The notes beneath the pieces were generated by a model, which was given only the letters and a program-made list of their open reading frames with translations, searched no databases and was not told where the DNA came from. Below, in pieces: positions 1 to 7,808 of a stretch of DNA of 64,000 nt (positions are counted from its first letter, which is position 1; each line of letters opens with the position of its first letter). The translations under genes were made by a program, and so were the position numbers. The DNA is from Rhodovibrio sodomensis (GTDB taxonomy: Bacteria; Pseudomonadota; Alphaproteobacteria; Kiloniellales; Rhodovibrionaceae). The DNA is taken from positions 62,001 to 126,000 of the forward strand of contig NZ_NRRL01000005.1 of NCBI RefSeq assembly GCF_016583645.1, written 5' to 3'.

Positions 1-188
1 ACCTGGCAGCCGTCGAAGCTGACCGGATGCCCCAGCAGGTGACCGCGCGCTTCATCGGCACCGGCGGCGCCACGATGGCCCGCACGACCGCCCCGGTGAC
101 CCAAGCGGGTCCTTGCGCGATCGCCTGGACGCGCGCCCACAGCGCCACCGACATCCCGGATGCCGCGCCCGGCAGCACCGCCAACTGA
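1..188 (+). CDS. C-terminal end of an unidentified protein (partial)
   Basis: An open frame enters from the left edge and stops at TGA 186-188, giving about 61 residues (codons from position 3). The tail is rich in Ala, Thr and Gly and shows no motif I recognise. It reads in the same direction as the lipoprotein gene 42 bp downstream, so it may be the first visible member of the same envelope operon. It is too short to assign a function. Confidence rests on the open frame and spacing only. Confidence 0.5.
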   Translation, partial: LAAVEADRMPQQVTARFIGTGGATMARTTAPVTQAGPCAIAWTRAHSATDIPDAAPGSTAN

Positions 189-230
189 TCGTCGCGCACG
201 ACGACGCACAAACCAGGAGCCCGACCGCCC

Positions 231-740
231 ATGACCCCGACCCCCACCACCTGCGTGCGACGATCCGCTGCGCTGGGCGGCCTGCTGCTGGCCGGCGCGG
301 CGCTGGCGGCGTGCAGCAGCACCGTCACCCCCGGTCCGGCGTGCGACTTCCGCGCCTACAAGGAGCAACTGGCCGAGGCGGAGCAGACCGGCCCGGTGAT
401 GGTGCCGCAGACGCCGGGCGCGATCGCCGACATCCCGCTCAACGCCGTCAACGTCACCGACAAGGCGATCAGCAACAAGGTTCTGGTGCAGTCGACCAAC
501 GCCCAGCGTCTGCCGGGCGGCCAGGTCGAGGCGCGGACCCGGATCGTAAACTGCACCGACTTGGCCCTGCAGGTGGAGGGGCGCACCCACTTCCTGGACG
601 ACGGCCAGGGCGAGGTGGAGCCGCCGACCGCCTGGAAGCGCGTGCAGCTGGCCCCGCACACGATCGCCACCTACCAGGCGACCTCGACCCGCACGCAGGC
701 GGTCGACACCTACTACATCGAGCTGCGGGAGGGGTCGTGA
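231..740 (+). CDS. YcfL-like outer-membrane lipoprotein
   Basis: The 169-residue product starts with a lipoprotein signal: a basic N-terminus, a hydrophobic stretch (about residues 14-26) and a lipobox LAAC, with Cys27 the predicted lipidated residue. The remainder looks like a small beta-rich domain of the YcfL/DUF1425 type, which in enterobacteria neighbours the penicillin-binding-protein activator LpoB; that assignment is from overall resemblance (NKVLVQSTNAQRL; R.VNCTDLALQVEGRTHF). The next gene starts inside its stop codon (GTGA overlap), indicating co-translation. Likely envelope structural or regulatory role; exact function unknown. Confidence 0.7.
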   Translation: MTPTPTTCVRRSAALGGLLLAGAALAACSSTVTPGPACDFRAYKEQLAEAEQTGPVMVPQTPGAIADIPLNAVNVTDKAISNKVLVQSTNAQRLPGGQVEARTRIVNCTDLALQVEGRTHFLDDGQGEVEPPTAWKRVQLAPHTIATYQATSTRTQAVDTYYIELREGS

Positions 741-1636
741 GCGCCCGCCGCCGTCGCGCGTGGCGGCGTCCCGGGCCAGCCCTCGCGGCCGGGCTGCTTG
801 GCGTCGCCCTCGGGATCGCCGGAAGCCCGGCCGCGGCGCAGGACTACCGGACCAACCTGCCCACGGTACTCGACGGCGCCGGGCGCGAAACGCCCTCGGC
901 GGAGCAGAGCGGGCCCGGCGCGGCGGCGATCCGGGCGGACTTCGCGCGCGCTTATGCCAACGTCGGGTCGCCGCGCATGGCGGTCTACTGGAACCGGCCG
1001 TTTTCCGACCGGTTGAGCCAGTGGGTCGCGCTCGGCCGCCTGCGTATCGAGCAGCGCGCCAGCGGGGCCGGCACCTTCGAGGGCAGCGACGGCCGGCAGG
1101 GCCGCATGCGGATGGAAAGCACCGAAAGCGCGAGCGTCGTGCTCGAAGGCAACGCGGGCCAGGACCAGCGCGACCGCCGGCTCGACCCGCTGGCCGCCGC
1201 GGAGTTCGAGACCGGCTTCAGCCGCCCGATGCTGGCCGGTGGCGCCGAGCTGGTCGACCGCGCCACCATCATGCGGGTCACCGAGAGCAACATCGGACGC
1301 GGCGCCGGGCAGGAACGGCTGGACGACGCCCAGCTGGTCGAAACCGAAGCGCTCAAGTCGTTCGCCGACCTGCTGGTGCAGATCACCATGCTGGACGACG
1401 CCGACGCCCCGCTGGACACGGCGTTCCGGGTGCGGGTGACCCGGATCACCGACGGGGTGATCGTGGCCGACATGGTGACGCGCGGGCGCAAGGAGCTGAA
1501 GAGCCAACAGCGCAGCTGGACCGCGACGGCCGGCGGGTACGTCGAGGACGGCCGGACCGAAAGCGTGCGGGTGGCCGCCCTCGGCCGTTTCGTCGCGCGC
1601 GAGACGATGCAGGCGCTGGCCGAGCGCTGGCGCTAG
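737..1636 (+). CDS. Secreted/periplasmic protein of unknown function paired with the YcfL-like lipoprotein
   Basis: GTG start at 737 overlaps the previous stop by 4 bp, so the real protein is about 299 residues; a longer upstream reading in this frame would overlap the lipoprotein gene. An N-terminal signal peptide (Arg-rich start, hydrophobic core, cleavage near AAAQ at about residue 34) predicts export. A distinctive segment GSPRMAVYWNRPFSDRLSQW lies about one quarter in. I do not recognise a catalytic motif. Conserved pairing with a YcfL-like lipoprotein suggests envelope maintenance, possibly related to LpoB-type activators, but this is inference. Its TAG stop (1634-1636) lies in the CTAG edge of a repeat element. 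Confidence 0.7.
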   Translation: MSARRRRAWRRPGPALAAGLLGVALGIAGSPAAAQDYRTNLPTVLDGAGRETPSAEQSGPGAAAIRADFARAYANVGSPRMAVYWNRPFSDRLSQWVALGRLRIEQRASGAGTFEGSDGRQGRMRMESTESASVVLEGNAGQDQRDRRLDPLAAAEFETGFSRPMLAGGAELVDRATIMRVTESNIGRGAGQERLDDAQLVETEALKSFADLLVQITMLDDADAPLDTAFRVRVTRITDGVIVADMVTRGRKELKSQQRSWTATAGGYVEDGRTESVRVAALGRFVARETMQALAERWR

Positions 1637-1752
1637 AGCGAGAAGCTGCAGGGTGGACCCACCGTTCAGCCGAATCTTGCCCGTTCTTCGGGGAGTTAAA
1701 GCTACGGGACCAACGGCTGCCAGCGCTTCCAGCGCGCCCAGCCGCCCGGTAG
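1633..1752. repeat. Bipartite CTAG-edged hairpin repeat, copy 1
   Basis: Begins CTAG at 1633 and contains two consecutive imperfect hairpins separated by a linker (GTTCTTCGGGGAGTTA) that resembles the linker of the copies at 11706, 16562 and 51209. Hairpin I has the base AGAGCGAGA / AATCTTGCC. Hairpin II runs from CTACGGG to CCCGGTAG. This is the most diverged copy. The leading TAG is the stop codon of the preceding gene. Confidence 0.55.
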
Positions 1753-1788
1753 ACTGATTGTATCCTGCAAGACCATGGGATCTCCGAC

Positions 1789-2313
1789 ATGACCCGGAAA
1801 CACGATCGCCCCAAGCTTGGCTTCGCCGTCGCGGTGGCTGCTCTCGTAACGCTGGCCGCCTGCGGGACCGGACCGCGCGAGCAGGTCGGCGGCGTCCTGG
1901 GCGGGGCCGCCGGCGGTGTTGCGGGCGCGCAGATCGGCCAGGGCACCGGCCGGCTGGCCGCGACCGCGGCGGGGGCCGGGCTGGGCACGCTCGCGGGCGC
2001 CGCGGCCGGGCGCAGCCTGGACCGCGCGGCGACCACCCGGGAGGTGGCGACGCGCAGCGCATCCGGGCGTACGGTGGTCCGCCGGCTCGACCGGCCGGTT
2101 GCGGACCCGACCCGCCAGGTCCCGATCCCGGGCGCCCGCGTTCCGGGTAGCTTCTGGTCCTGGCTGCCGGACTTCGCCCCGCCGGCGCCGATGCGCAACG
2201 TCAAGCAGGCCGCCGCGCCGGCGCAGTCGGACGACTGCGTCCCGCTCGACGGCCCGCGGCTGAAGCCGGCCTACCGCTGCACCACGGATGGTGTGACCTA
2301 CATCGTCCAGTAG
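1789..2313 (+). CDS. Glycine-zipper lipoprotein, 17-kDa surface antigen / RcnB-like family
   Basis: The 174-residue product has a lipoprotein signal with lipobox LAAC (Cys25) followed directly by a Gly/Ala-rich glycine-zipper segment (about residues 35-75, with GGAAGGVAGAQIG and GAGLGTLAGAAAG). This architecture is typical of outer-membrane 17-kDa surface antigen or SlyB-type proteins that stabilise the envelope. The C-terminal half carries two Cys (in DDCVPL and YRCTTD) that could form a disulfide. Monocistronic, followed by a strong GC hairpin. Confidence 0.75.
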   Translation: MTRKHDRPKLGFAVAVAALVTLAACGTGPREQVGGVLGGAAGGVAGAQIGQGTGRLAATAAGAGLGTLAGAAAGRSLDRAATTREVATRSASGRTVVRRLDRPVADPTRQVPIPGARVPGSFWSWLPDFAPPAPMRNVKQAAAPAQSDDCVPLDGPRLKPAYRCTTDGVTYIVQ

Positions 2314-2324
2314 CCCGGAAAAAT

Positions 2325-2352
2325 CCCCGCCGGGGCAGGGCACCCGGCGGGG
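2325..2352 (+). terminator. GC-rich hairpin after the glycine-zipper lipoprotein
   Basis: Perfect 10-bp arms CCCCGCCGGG / CCCGGCGGGG with an 8-nt loop lie 12 nt after the stop codon. There is no downstream T-run, so it may act as an mRNA 3-prime stabiliser or a weak terminator. Confidence 0.55.
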
Positions 2353-2448
2353 GTCGCGGAAAGCTGGAGGGCGTCTTCATGGCGGCCGGCAGGATCGAAA
2401 CATGACGGGGCGTGCGCGCCGGCACCGTACGCCCGTCGCGAGCCGGAC

Positions 2449-2610
2449 TTACGTCAGCCCGCCCATCGCCAGTACACCCACCGCCAGCGGGGTGGTGAAT
2501 GCCACCAGGGCGTACACCAAGTGCTTGAGTTTCACGGTGCCGCCCGCCATGTCGCCGACCGCCTTGTCGATCGCGTTGTACCGGTTGTCCATCGCCTGCT
2601 CGACCTGCAT
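2449..2610 (-). CDS. Small single-pass membrane protein (53 aa)
   Basis: Start chosen at ATG 2610 because the reverse strand carries AGAAGGAACGG about 6 nt upstream, a good ribosome site; the longer in-frame extension has none. The product begins with a charged amphipathic segment (MQVEQAMDNRYNAIDKAVGD) and ends with one hydrophobic helix (about residues 30-50). No family recognised. It is convergent with the lipoprotein gene and divergent from ubiT. Confidence 0.6.
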   Translation of the reverse strand: MQVEQAMDNRYNAIDKAVGDMAGGTVKLKHLVYALVAFTTPLAVGVLAMGGLT

Positions 2611-2838
2611 CTCGCCGTTCCTTCTGACCCGAGGTTTGCCGCGGCGTTCGCCATCGCCGCACCCCGCAAATTGGTAGAGCGAACAGCGGGCGTCAAAGGC
2701 GCATTTATCCGGTCCGAACACCCCCGCAATGGCGTGTGTGCATAACGGCCCGGTCGTGAAACATCGGTGTGAGCGCTGTACGTACGTACGCCCCGTGGCA
2801 GCGCGTTTCACTGGCCATGGCGGTACACGGCCGACCTA

Positions 2839-2852
2839 TTGATCCAGGTCAT
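2839..2852 (+). promoter_or_regulatory. Candidate FNR/FnrL box upstream of ubiT
   Basis: TTGATCCAGGTCAT matches the alphaproteobacterial FnrL-type pattern TTGAT-N4-GTCAA at nine of ten defined positions. It lies about 68 bp before the ubiT start codon, compatible with class II activation. Oxygen-independent ubiquinone genes are known targets of anaerobic regulators in other bacteria; binding here is inferred. Confidence 0.5.
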
Positions 2853-2913
2853 TTCGGCCCGGTTCGCGGCCTGCCTATAGACCGCCGACGCGGTTGCGAA
2901 ACGGAGGTGGATC

Positions 2914-3612
2914 GTGAGTGCCGGGGTCAAGAGGCTGACACCGCTGACGCCGATCGCAGTGCTGCTGCGCCCCTTGCCGACGGCCCCGTTGCAGGCGGCC
3001 CTGCAGCGTCTGGCCGACCGGTTGAGTGCCCGGCATCCGGACGTGCTGGACCGGGTCGCCGACATCGGCCGGGCGCGGCTGCTGCTGCTGGCGACCGACT
3101 TGCCGTGGCGCGCGCTGGTCACGCTCGAGCGCGACGGTGCGCGGGTCACGGTGGACCGGCATGCCGACGGCCCCGACCCGCAGGCGGACGCGGCCGTGAC
3201 CGGCCCGGTCGAGCGGCTTCTGGCCTGCGTCCAGGGCGGCGGGGACGGCGACGCGATGTTCTTCGCCCGCGAGATCGCGGTCACCGGCAACACCGACGTG
3301 CTGGTCGCGCTGCGCAACGCCCTCGACGGCGCGGAGTTGGATATCGCCGGCGAACTGGCGGCGCTGACCGGTCCGCTGCAGGGCCCCGCGACGCAAGCAC
3401 TCGGCCGGGCAGGGGCGGTGTACGGCCGCGCGTCCGCCGGGCTCGACGCGTTCAAGGCGGACGTCCGCGCCCCGCTGCAGGCCCGCCTGGACGCGCAGGC
3501 CGCCGAGCTGGCCGAACTGCGTACGGAAGTCCAGCGCTTGCGGCGCAAGCAGCCGCGCGGCGAGCGCACGGCCGCTCAGGGGGCCCAGGGGCGGCAGGAG
3601 GCTGCGCCATGA
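2914..3612 (+). CDS. ubiT: UbiT, SCP2-domain accessory factor for O2-independent ubiquinone biosynthesis
   Basis: The 232-residue protein has an SCP2/YhbT-type lipid-binding domain over roughly residues 20-150 (MFFAREIAVTGNTDVLVALRNALD is the typical signature region) and a charged C-terminal coiled-coil-like tail (about 180-225). UbiT family members bind ubiquinone intermediates and work with the UbiU-UbiV hydroxylases. Start GTG 2914 follows GGAGGTGG. The identification is secured by context: ubiU begins inside its stop codon (ATGA overlap) and ubiV follows. The tail after about residue 165 is longer than I expect for the minimal family fold. Confidence 0.87.
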   Translation: MSAGVKRLTPLTPIAVLLRPLPTAPLQAALQRLADRLSARHPDVLDRVADIGRARLLLLATDLPWRALVTLERDGARVTVDRHADGPDPQADAAVTGPVERLLACVQGGGDGDAMFFAREIAVTGNTDVLVALRNALDGAELDIAGELAALTGPLQGPATQALGRAGAVYGRASAGLDAFKADVRAPLQARLDAQAAELAELRTEVQRLRRKQPRGERTAAQGAQGRQEAAP

Positions 3613-4601
3613 GCGCCACCGGGCCGGAGCTGGTCTGCCCGGCCGGTACGCCGGCCGCCCTGCGCGCGGCCGTCGACGCCGGCGCCGACGCGGTCTACGT
3701 CGGCTTCCGGGACGAGACCAACGCCCGCAATTTCCCCGGCCTGAACTTCTCCCGCGCCGAGCTTGCCGACGCCCGTGCTTACGCCCAGGCGCGCGGCACC
3801 AAGCTCTACCTCGCGATCAACACCTTCGCCCGGGCCGGCGATCTGCGGCCCTGGCGCCAAGCGCTCGACGACGCGGCGCGGATCGGCGTCGACGCGGCGA
3901 TCCTGTCCGACCTCGGGGTGCTCGCGATGGCTGCCGAGCGGCACCCGGACCTGCGCTTGCATCTGAGCGTGCAGGCCAGCGCCGCGCACCCGGAGGCGCT
4001 GGCGTATTACCGCCGCAGCTTCGGCATCCGGCGCGCGGTGCTGCCGCGGGTGCTGACGGTCGACGACATCCGCGCCATGGGCAGCCAGACGGACGTCGAG
4101 TACGAGGTGTTAGTCTTCGGCGGCCTGTGCCCGATGGCGGAGGGGCGATGTTTCCTGTCGTCCTATGCCACCGGCAGGTCGCCCAACACCGTTGGCGTCT
4201 GCTCGCCCGCGGCGGACGTGCGCTACCTGGAGCGCGCGGACGGGCTGGTGACCCAGTTGGGCGCGTTTACCATCAACCGCGTCGCCGACGGCCAGGCGGC
4301 GGGCTACCCGACGCTGTGCAAGGGCCGTTTCAAGGTGCGCGGCGAAGAGGCGTACATCTTCGAGGAGCCGTCCAGCCTGAACGCGGCCAGCGTGATGCGG
4401 CAGCTGGTCGCGGCCGGCGTGTCCGCGCTCAAGATCGAAGGACGCCAGCGCGGGCGCGCCTACGTCGCCCAGGCGGTCGCCCACATGCGCGCCTTGCGCG
4501 ACGCCGCCGTGCGGGGGGAACCGCTGGAGGCCGGCGACCTGGCCGGCCTGGAAGAGGGCGCGCGCAGTTCCACCGGCGCCTACCGCAAGGACTGGCAGTG
4601 A
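3609..4601 (+). CDS. ubiU: UbiU, U32-family Fe-S subunit of the O2-independent ubiquinone hydroxylase
   Basis: The 330-residue U32 peptidase-family protein forms, with UbiV, the 4Fe-4S hydroxylase that builds the ubiquinone ring without oxygen. The four cluster cysteines are present at 174, 181, 198 and 237, with the same spacing as the E. coli ligands C169, C176, C193 and C232. The U32 signature region ALKIEGRQR is near residue 280. Start ATG 3609 overlaps the ubiT stop by 4 bp, and the stop TGATG overlaps the ubiV start by 1 bp, so the three are translationally coupled. Confidence 0.93.
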   Translation: MSATGPELVCPAGTPAALRAAVDAGADAVYVGFRDETNARNFPGLNFSRAELADARAYAQARGTKLYLAINTFARAGDLRPWRQALDDAARIGVDAAILSDLGVLAMAAERHPDLRLHLSVQASAAHPEALAYYRRSFGIRRAVLPRVLTVDDIRAMGSQTDVEYEVLVFGGLCPMAEGRCFLSSYATGRSPNTVGVCSPAADVRYLERADGLVTQLGAFTINRVADGQAAGYPTLCKGRFKVRGEEAYIFEEPSSLNAASVMRQLVAAGVSALKIEGRQRGRAYVAQAVAHMRALRDAAVRGEPLEAGDLAGLEEGARSSTGAYRKDWQ

Positions 4602-5530
4602 TGGCCGAGACGGTGCAGCCCGAATTGACCCTGGGACCCCTGCTGCTGCACTGGCCGGGCGCGGCCTGGCGCGACTTCCACTTCCGGGTTGCCGACGAAG
4701 CGCCCGTCGATACGGTGACGCTGGGCGAGGTGGTTTGCCCCAAGCGCTGGCCGTTCAACCGGCCCTATCTGGAGGCCGTGATCGACCGGCTGCAGCGTGC
4801 CGGCAAGCGGGTCGTCGTCGCCACGCCCGCGCTGGTCGGCAACGACCACGACGCCGCGCTGGTACGCGAGCTTGCGGGTCACGGGCTGCCGGTCGAGATC
4901 AACGACATGGCGGCTTTGGGTCTGCTGCAGCGCGACGGCCGGCCGGCCGAAATCGCCGGTCCCGGGGTCAACAGCTATAACGAGGCGACGCTGCGCCATC
5001 TGGGCCAGCAGGGGGTGTCCCGGGCCGTGCCCCCGCCGGAGCTGCCGCCGGCCTCGGTGCGCCATCTGGCCGGGCTCTCCGCCGCAGGTTCGGGCGATCT
5101 CCCGGCGCTGGAGGTGCAGGCGTTCGGCCGCTGGCCGTTGGCGATATCGGCGCGCTGCTATCACGCCCGAGCCTACGGCCGCGACAAGGCGACCTGTCAG
5201 TACGCCTGCGCGAACGATCCGGACGGCTTGCCGGTCGACACGCTGGACGATCAGCCGTTTCTTGCGGTCAACGGCGTGCAGACCCTGTCGCACGCTTACG
5301 CCTGCCTGGCCGGCGAGCTGGCCGATCTGGCCCGGACCGGGGTCAGGGCGTTCCGCCTGCTGCCGCAGGACGTCGACATGGTTGCGGTGGCGCGGGTGTA
5401 CCGCGAGCTGCTTGGCGGGGATGTGGAAACGTCCGCCGCGCTGGAGGCGATCCAGCAGATCTGCGGCGCGGTTGCGCTCGCCAACGGCTATCAGCACGAC
5501 GCCCCGGGGGCGGCCTGGTTCGAGGCCTGA
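4601..5530 (+). CDS. ubiV: UbiV, U32-family Fe-S partner of UbiU
   Basis: The 309-residue product is the partner subunit of UbiU. Cysteines at 46, 186, 199 and 203 reproduce the E. coli UbiV spacing (C39, C180, C193, C197: 13 then 4 between the last three) and are predicted to hold a 4Fe-4S cluster. Start ATG 4601 is fixed by the 1-bp overlap with ubiU; a longer reading in this frame would run through ubiU. The stop is followed by 175 bp with no gene or clear signal before the COQ10-type gene. Confidence 0.92.
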   Translation: MAETVQPELTLGPLLLHWPGAAWRDFHFRVADEAPVDTVTLGEVVCPKRWPFNRPYLEAVIDRLQRAGKRVVVATPALVGNDHDAALVRELAGHGLPVEINDMAALGLLQRDGRPAEIAGPGVNSYNEATLRHLGQQGVSRAVPPPELPPASVRHLAGLSAAGSGDLPALEVQAFGRWPLAISARCYHARAYGRDKATCQYACANDPDGLPVDTLDDQPFLAVNGVQTLSHAYACLAGELADLARTGVRAFRLLPQDVDMVAVARVYRELLGGDVETSAALEAIQQICGAVALANGYQHDAPGAAWFEA

Positions 5531-5705
5531 AGCGTCCGACCGGGGTTCCGGTCCGCACGCAGCCCTTTCAGTTCGCGGTCCAAGCGGCCATCTTCGCGAT
5601 ACGAAGGATTGGCCGCGACCATGCGGCGCATGGCGTCGCCGCGCGCCGGTCCCGACATCTTGGAACGCCAAACACGCGGACGGGCACCCGCGCGAGGAGC
5701 CGGAT

Positions 5706-6188
5706 ATGGAGTTCGACACTGCGCGCACGCTTCCCTACGACGCCGAGGCGCTGTTCGACCTCGTCGCGGACGTCGACAAGTACGAGGAGTTCGCGCCGTT
5801 CTGCGTCGACAGCCGGATCACGCAACGCCGGGAGGACGGCTTCGACGCGCGTCTGTCGGTCGGCGTGCGCGGCCTGCGGGAGAGCTTCATCAGCCGCGTC
5901 CAGCTGGACCGCGCCAACCGCACGATCGCTTTCCGCTATCTCGACGGGCCACTGTCCAACCTGGCCGGTACGTGGACGTTCACGCCGGTCGACGGCGGCA
6001 CCCACGTGCGTTTCCACGTCACCTTCAGCTTCCGCGGCCGCCGGCTCAACATGCTGGCGAGCAAACTGTTCGACGCGGTGTCGAAGCGGATGATGGACGC
6101 CTTTGTCGTGCGCGCGCGATCCAAGCTCGGCCGGGCAGCGTACCGCACCCGGACGGGCCGCACCACCACCGCCAAAGGCGCCATATGA
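5706..6188 (+). CDS. COQ10/RatA-family START-domain protein, probable ubiquinone chaperone
   Basis: The 160-residue SRPBCC/START-fold protein starts with the family pattern TARTLPYDAEALFDLVADVDKYEEF and continues with P.C..SRI and FRYLDGPLSNLAGTWTF. Members (COQ10, also annotated RatA) bind ubiquinone or its precursors and deliver them to enzymes. The position after ubiTUV and before an ABC1 kinase supports a ubiquinone role rather than a toxin role. ATG 5706 is preceded by GAGGAGCC about 7 nt upstream. The last ~15 residues are a basic tail. Its stop overlaps the next start (ATGA). Confidence 0.85.
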   Translation: MEFDTARTLPYDAEALFDLVADVDKYEEFAPFCVDSRITQRREDGFDARLSVGVRGLRESFISRVQLDRANRTIAFRYLDGPLSNLAGTWTFTPVDGGTHVRFHVTFSFRGRRLNMLASKLFDAVSKRMMDAFVVRARSKLGRAAYRTRTGRTTTAKGAI

Positions 6189-7558
6189 GCGACATTTATT
6201 CCGACGAGACCCTGCGGGGCGCGCGTCGCAACTTCAAGATCGGCTCCACCGCCGGCTCCGTCCTGTTCAATCAGCTGCGCCAGCGCACCGGTTTCGGCGG
6301 CGACCGGGAGCGCGAAGCGCAGGCGCTGAAGGAAGCGCAGGCGCTGAAGGAAGCGCTGGGGACCCTGCGCGGCCCGCTGGTCAAGTTCGCGCAGTTGATC
6401 GCCTCGCTGCCCGACCTGCTGCCGCCCGAATACGCCCGCGAGCTCGCAGAGCTGCAATCCAATGCGCCGCCGATGGGCCGCCCGTTCGTCAAGCGCCGGA
6501 TGGCGCACGAATTGGGGCAGGGTTGGCGCAAGCGGTTCGCCGAATTCGACCTGGAACCCAAGGCCGCCGCGTCGCTTGGCCAGGTCCACCAGGCGAAGCT
6601 GCACGACGGCCGCGCGGTCGCCTGCAAGCTGCAGTATCCGGGAATGCAGGATACGGTGGAATCCGACTTGAAGCAGGCCGGCTGGCTGCTCAACATGTTC
6701 GAGCGCTATGAAGGCTCGGTGCGCACCGGCCGGATCGTCGAGGAGCTGAAGGAGCGGATCTTCGAGGAGCTGGACTATTCGCTCGAGTTCCGCCGGATCG
6801 CGATGTACCGCGAGATGCTGGCGAGCGAGCCCGGCGTGCACGTGCCCGAGCCGATCGCGGAGCTGTCGACCGGCCGGCTGCTGACCGCCGAGTGGCTGCC
6901 GGGCCGGCCGATCATGGAGGCGGCCGAGTACCCGCAGGAGGTGCGCGACGGGATCGCCACCCAGATGTTTCGCCTCTGGTACAAGCCGCTCTACGACTAC
7001 GCGGTGATTCACGGCGACCCGCATTTCGGCAACTACACGATCCGCGAGGATCGCAGCATCAACCTGCTGGACTACGGCTGCATCCGCGTCTTCCCCGCGA
7101 CCTTCGTGGAGGGCGTGATCCGGCTCTACGAAGCGCTCCGCGACGACGACCGCGACAAGGCGGCCTACGCCTACCGCTGCTGGAACTTCCAGAACCTGTC
7201 GAACGACCTGGTCGACGCGCTGAACGACTGGGCGCGCTTCATCTACGGACCGGTCCTGACCGACAGTGCGCAATCGGTGAATTCAACCAACAACGTCGAA
7301 ACCGGCCGGCGCAAGGTGGAGGAGGTGCGCAAGCTCCTGAAGGAAGCCGGCGGGGTCGAGATGCCGCGCGAGTTCGTGTTCATGGACCGGGCCAGCGTCG
7401 GCCTGGGCGCGCTGTTCATGCGCCTGGACGCGCAGGTCAACTGGCACCGCCTGTTCAACGAGATGGTCGAGGGCTTCGACGTCGACACGGTCGCCGCCCG
7501 GCAAAAGGAGCTACTGGCGCGGCACAACCACCCGGCGCCGCACGTGGCCGATCTTTAG
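6185..7558 (+). CDS. ABC1/AarF/UbiB-family atypical kinase
   Basis: The 457-residue protein has the UbiB/COQ8 core: an Ala-rich loop AAASLGQVH in place of a P-loop, VACKLQYPG with the VAIK-type lysine, the catalytic loop IHGDPHFGN, and a metal-binding DYG (LLDYGCI) where DFG is usual. The family ATPase supports ubiquinone biosynthesis by moving lipid intermediates. The signature KxGQ is altered to KFAQ at residues 67-70, losing the glycine. There is no C-terminal membrane helix, unlike enterobacterial UbiB, so it resembles COQ8/AarF soluble forms. An exact 18-bp duplication (6317-6352) encodes AQALKE twice. Translationally coupled to the COQ10-type gene. Confidence 0.85.
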   Translation: MSDIYSDETLRGARRNFKIGSTAGSVLFNQLRQRTGFGGDREREAQALKEAQALKEALGTLRGPLVKFAQLIASLPDLLPPEYARELAELQSNAPPMGRPFVKRRMAHELGQGWRKRFAEFDLEPKAAASLGQVHQAKLHDGRAVACKLQYPGMQDTVESDLKQAGWLLNMFERYEGSVRTGRIVEELKERIFEELDYSLEFRRIAMYREMLASEPGVHVPEPIAELSTGRLLTAEWLPGRPIMEAAEYPQEVRDGIATQMFRLWYKPLYDYAVIHGDPHFGNYTIREDRSINLLDYGCIRVFPATFVEGVIRLYEALRDDDRDKAAYAYRCWNFQNLSNDLVDALNDWARFIYGPVLTDSAQSVNSTNNVETGRRKVEEVRKLLKEAGGVEMPREFVFMDRASVGLGALFMRLDAQVNWHRLFNEMVEGFDVDTVAARQKELLARHNHPAPHVADL

Positions 7559-7573
7559 GGGGGCTATACCAGC

Positions 7574-7808
7574 ATGGCACCAAGGCACCAAGGTGGCCGG
7601 GAGAGGCCTGCAGCCGTAGGCCACCCGTCGACACGGCCCTTCGGGCCTGCTTCTCAGGATGAAGTGTTAAGTTTTCCAGGGAATTAAACCCTGAACTTCG
7701 TGCTGAGCAGCTGACCGAGCGTCATCCCATACAAGCAAGCCTGACAGATTTCTGAAGCGCCCCAGGCCCCAGTCCGCCAAGTGCCTTGGCGTCTTGGCGG
7801 TGGACCCC
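7574..7808. repeat. Inverted repeat pair flanking a palindromic element
   Basis: Between the ABC1 gene and the leftward dehydrogenase. The left arm GGCACCAAGGCACCAAGG (about 7574-7591) has a complementary right arm near 7779-7799 (CCAAGTGCCTTGGCG...). Inside lies a family-B repeat copy (7627-7711). No ORF is supported here; the two genes converge, so these hairpins could terminate both transcripts. Confidence 0.5.
7627..7711. repeat. Palindromic repeat family B, copy 1
   Basis: Contains CGACACGGCC, CTCAGGATGAAG and an inverted GAACTTCGTGCTGAGCAG, the same words as the better preserved copy at 19677-19787. This type of TCGACACGG...CCTGAGCAGG palindrome is common between alphaproteobacterial genes. 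Confidence 0.55.

Noticed and set aside
5706..6188. COQ10/RatA protein as a ribosome-targeting toxin
   Set aside because: No partner antitoxin; neighbours are ubiquinone genes, and alphaproteobacterial members fit a quinone-chaperone role better.
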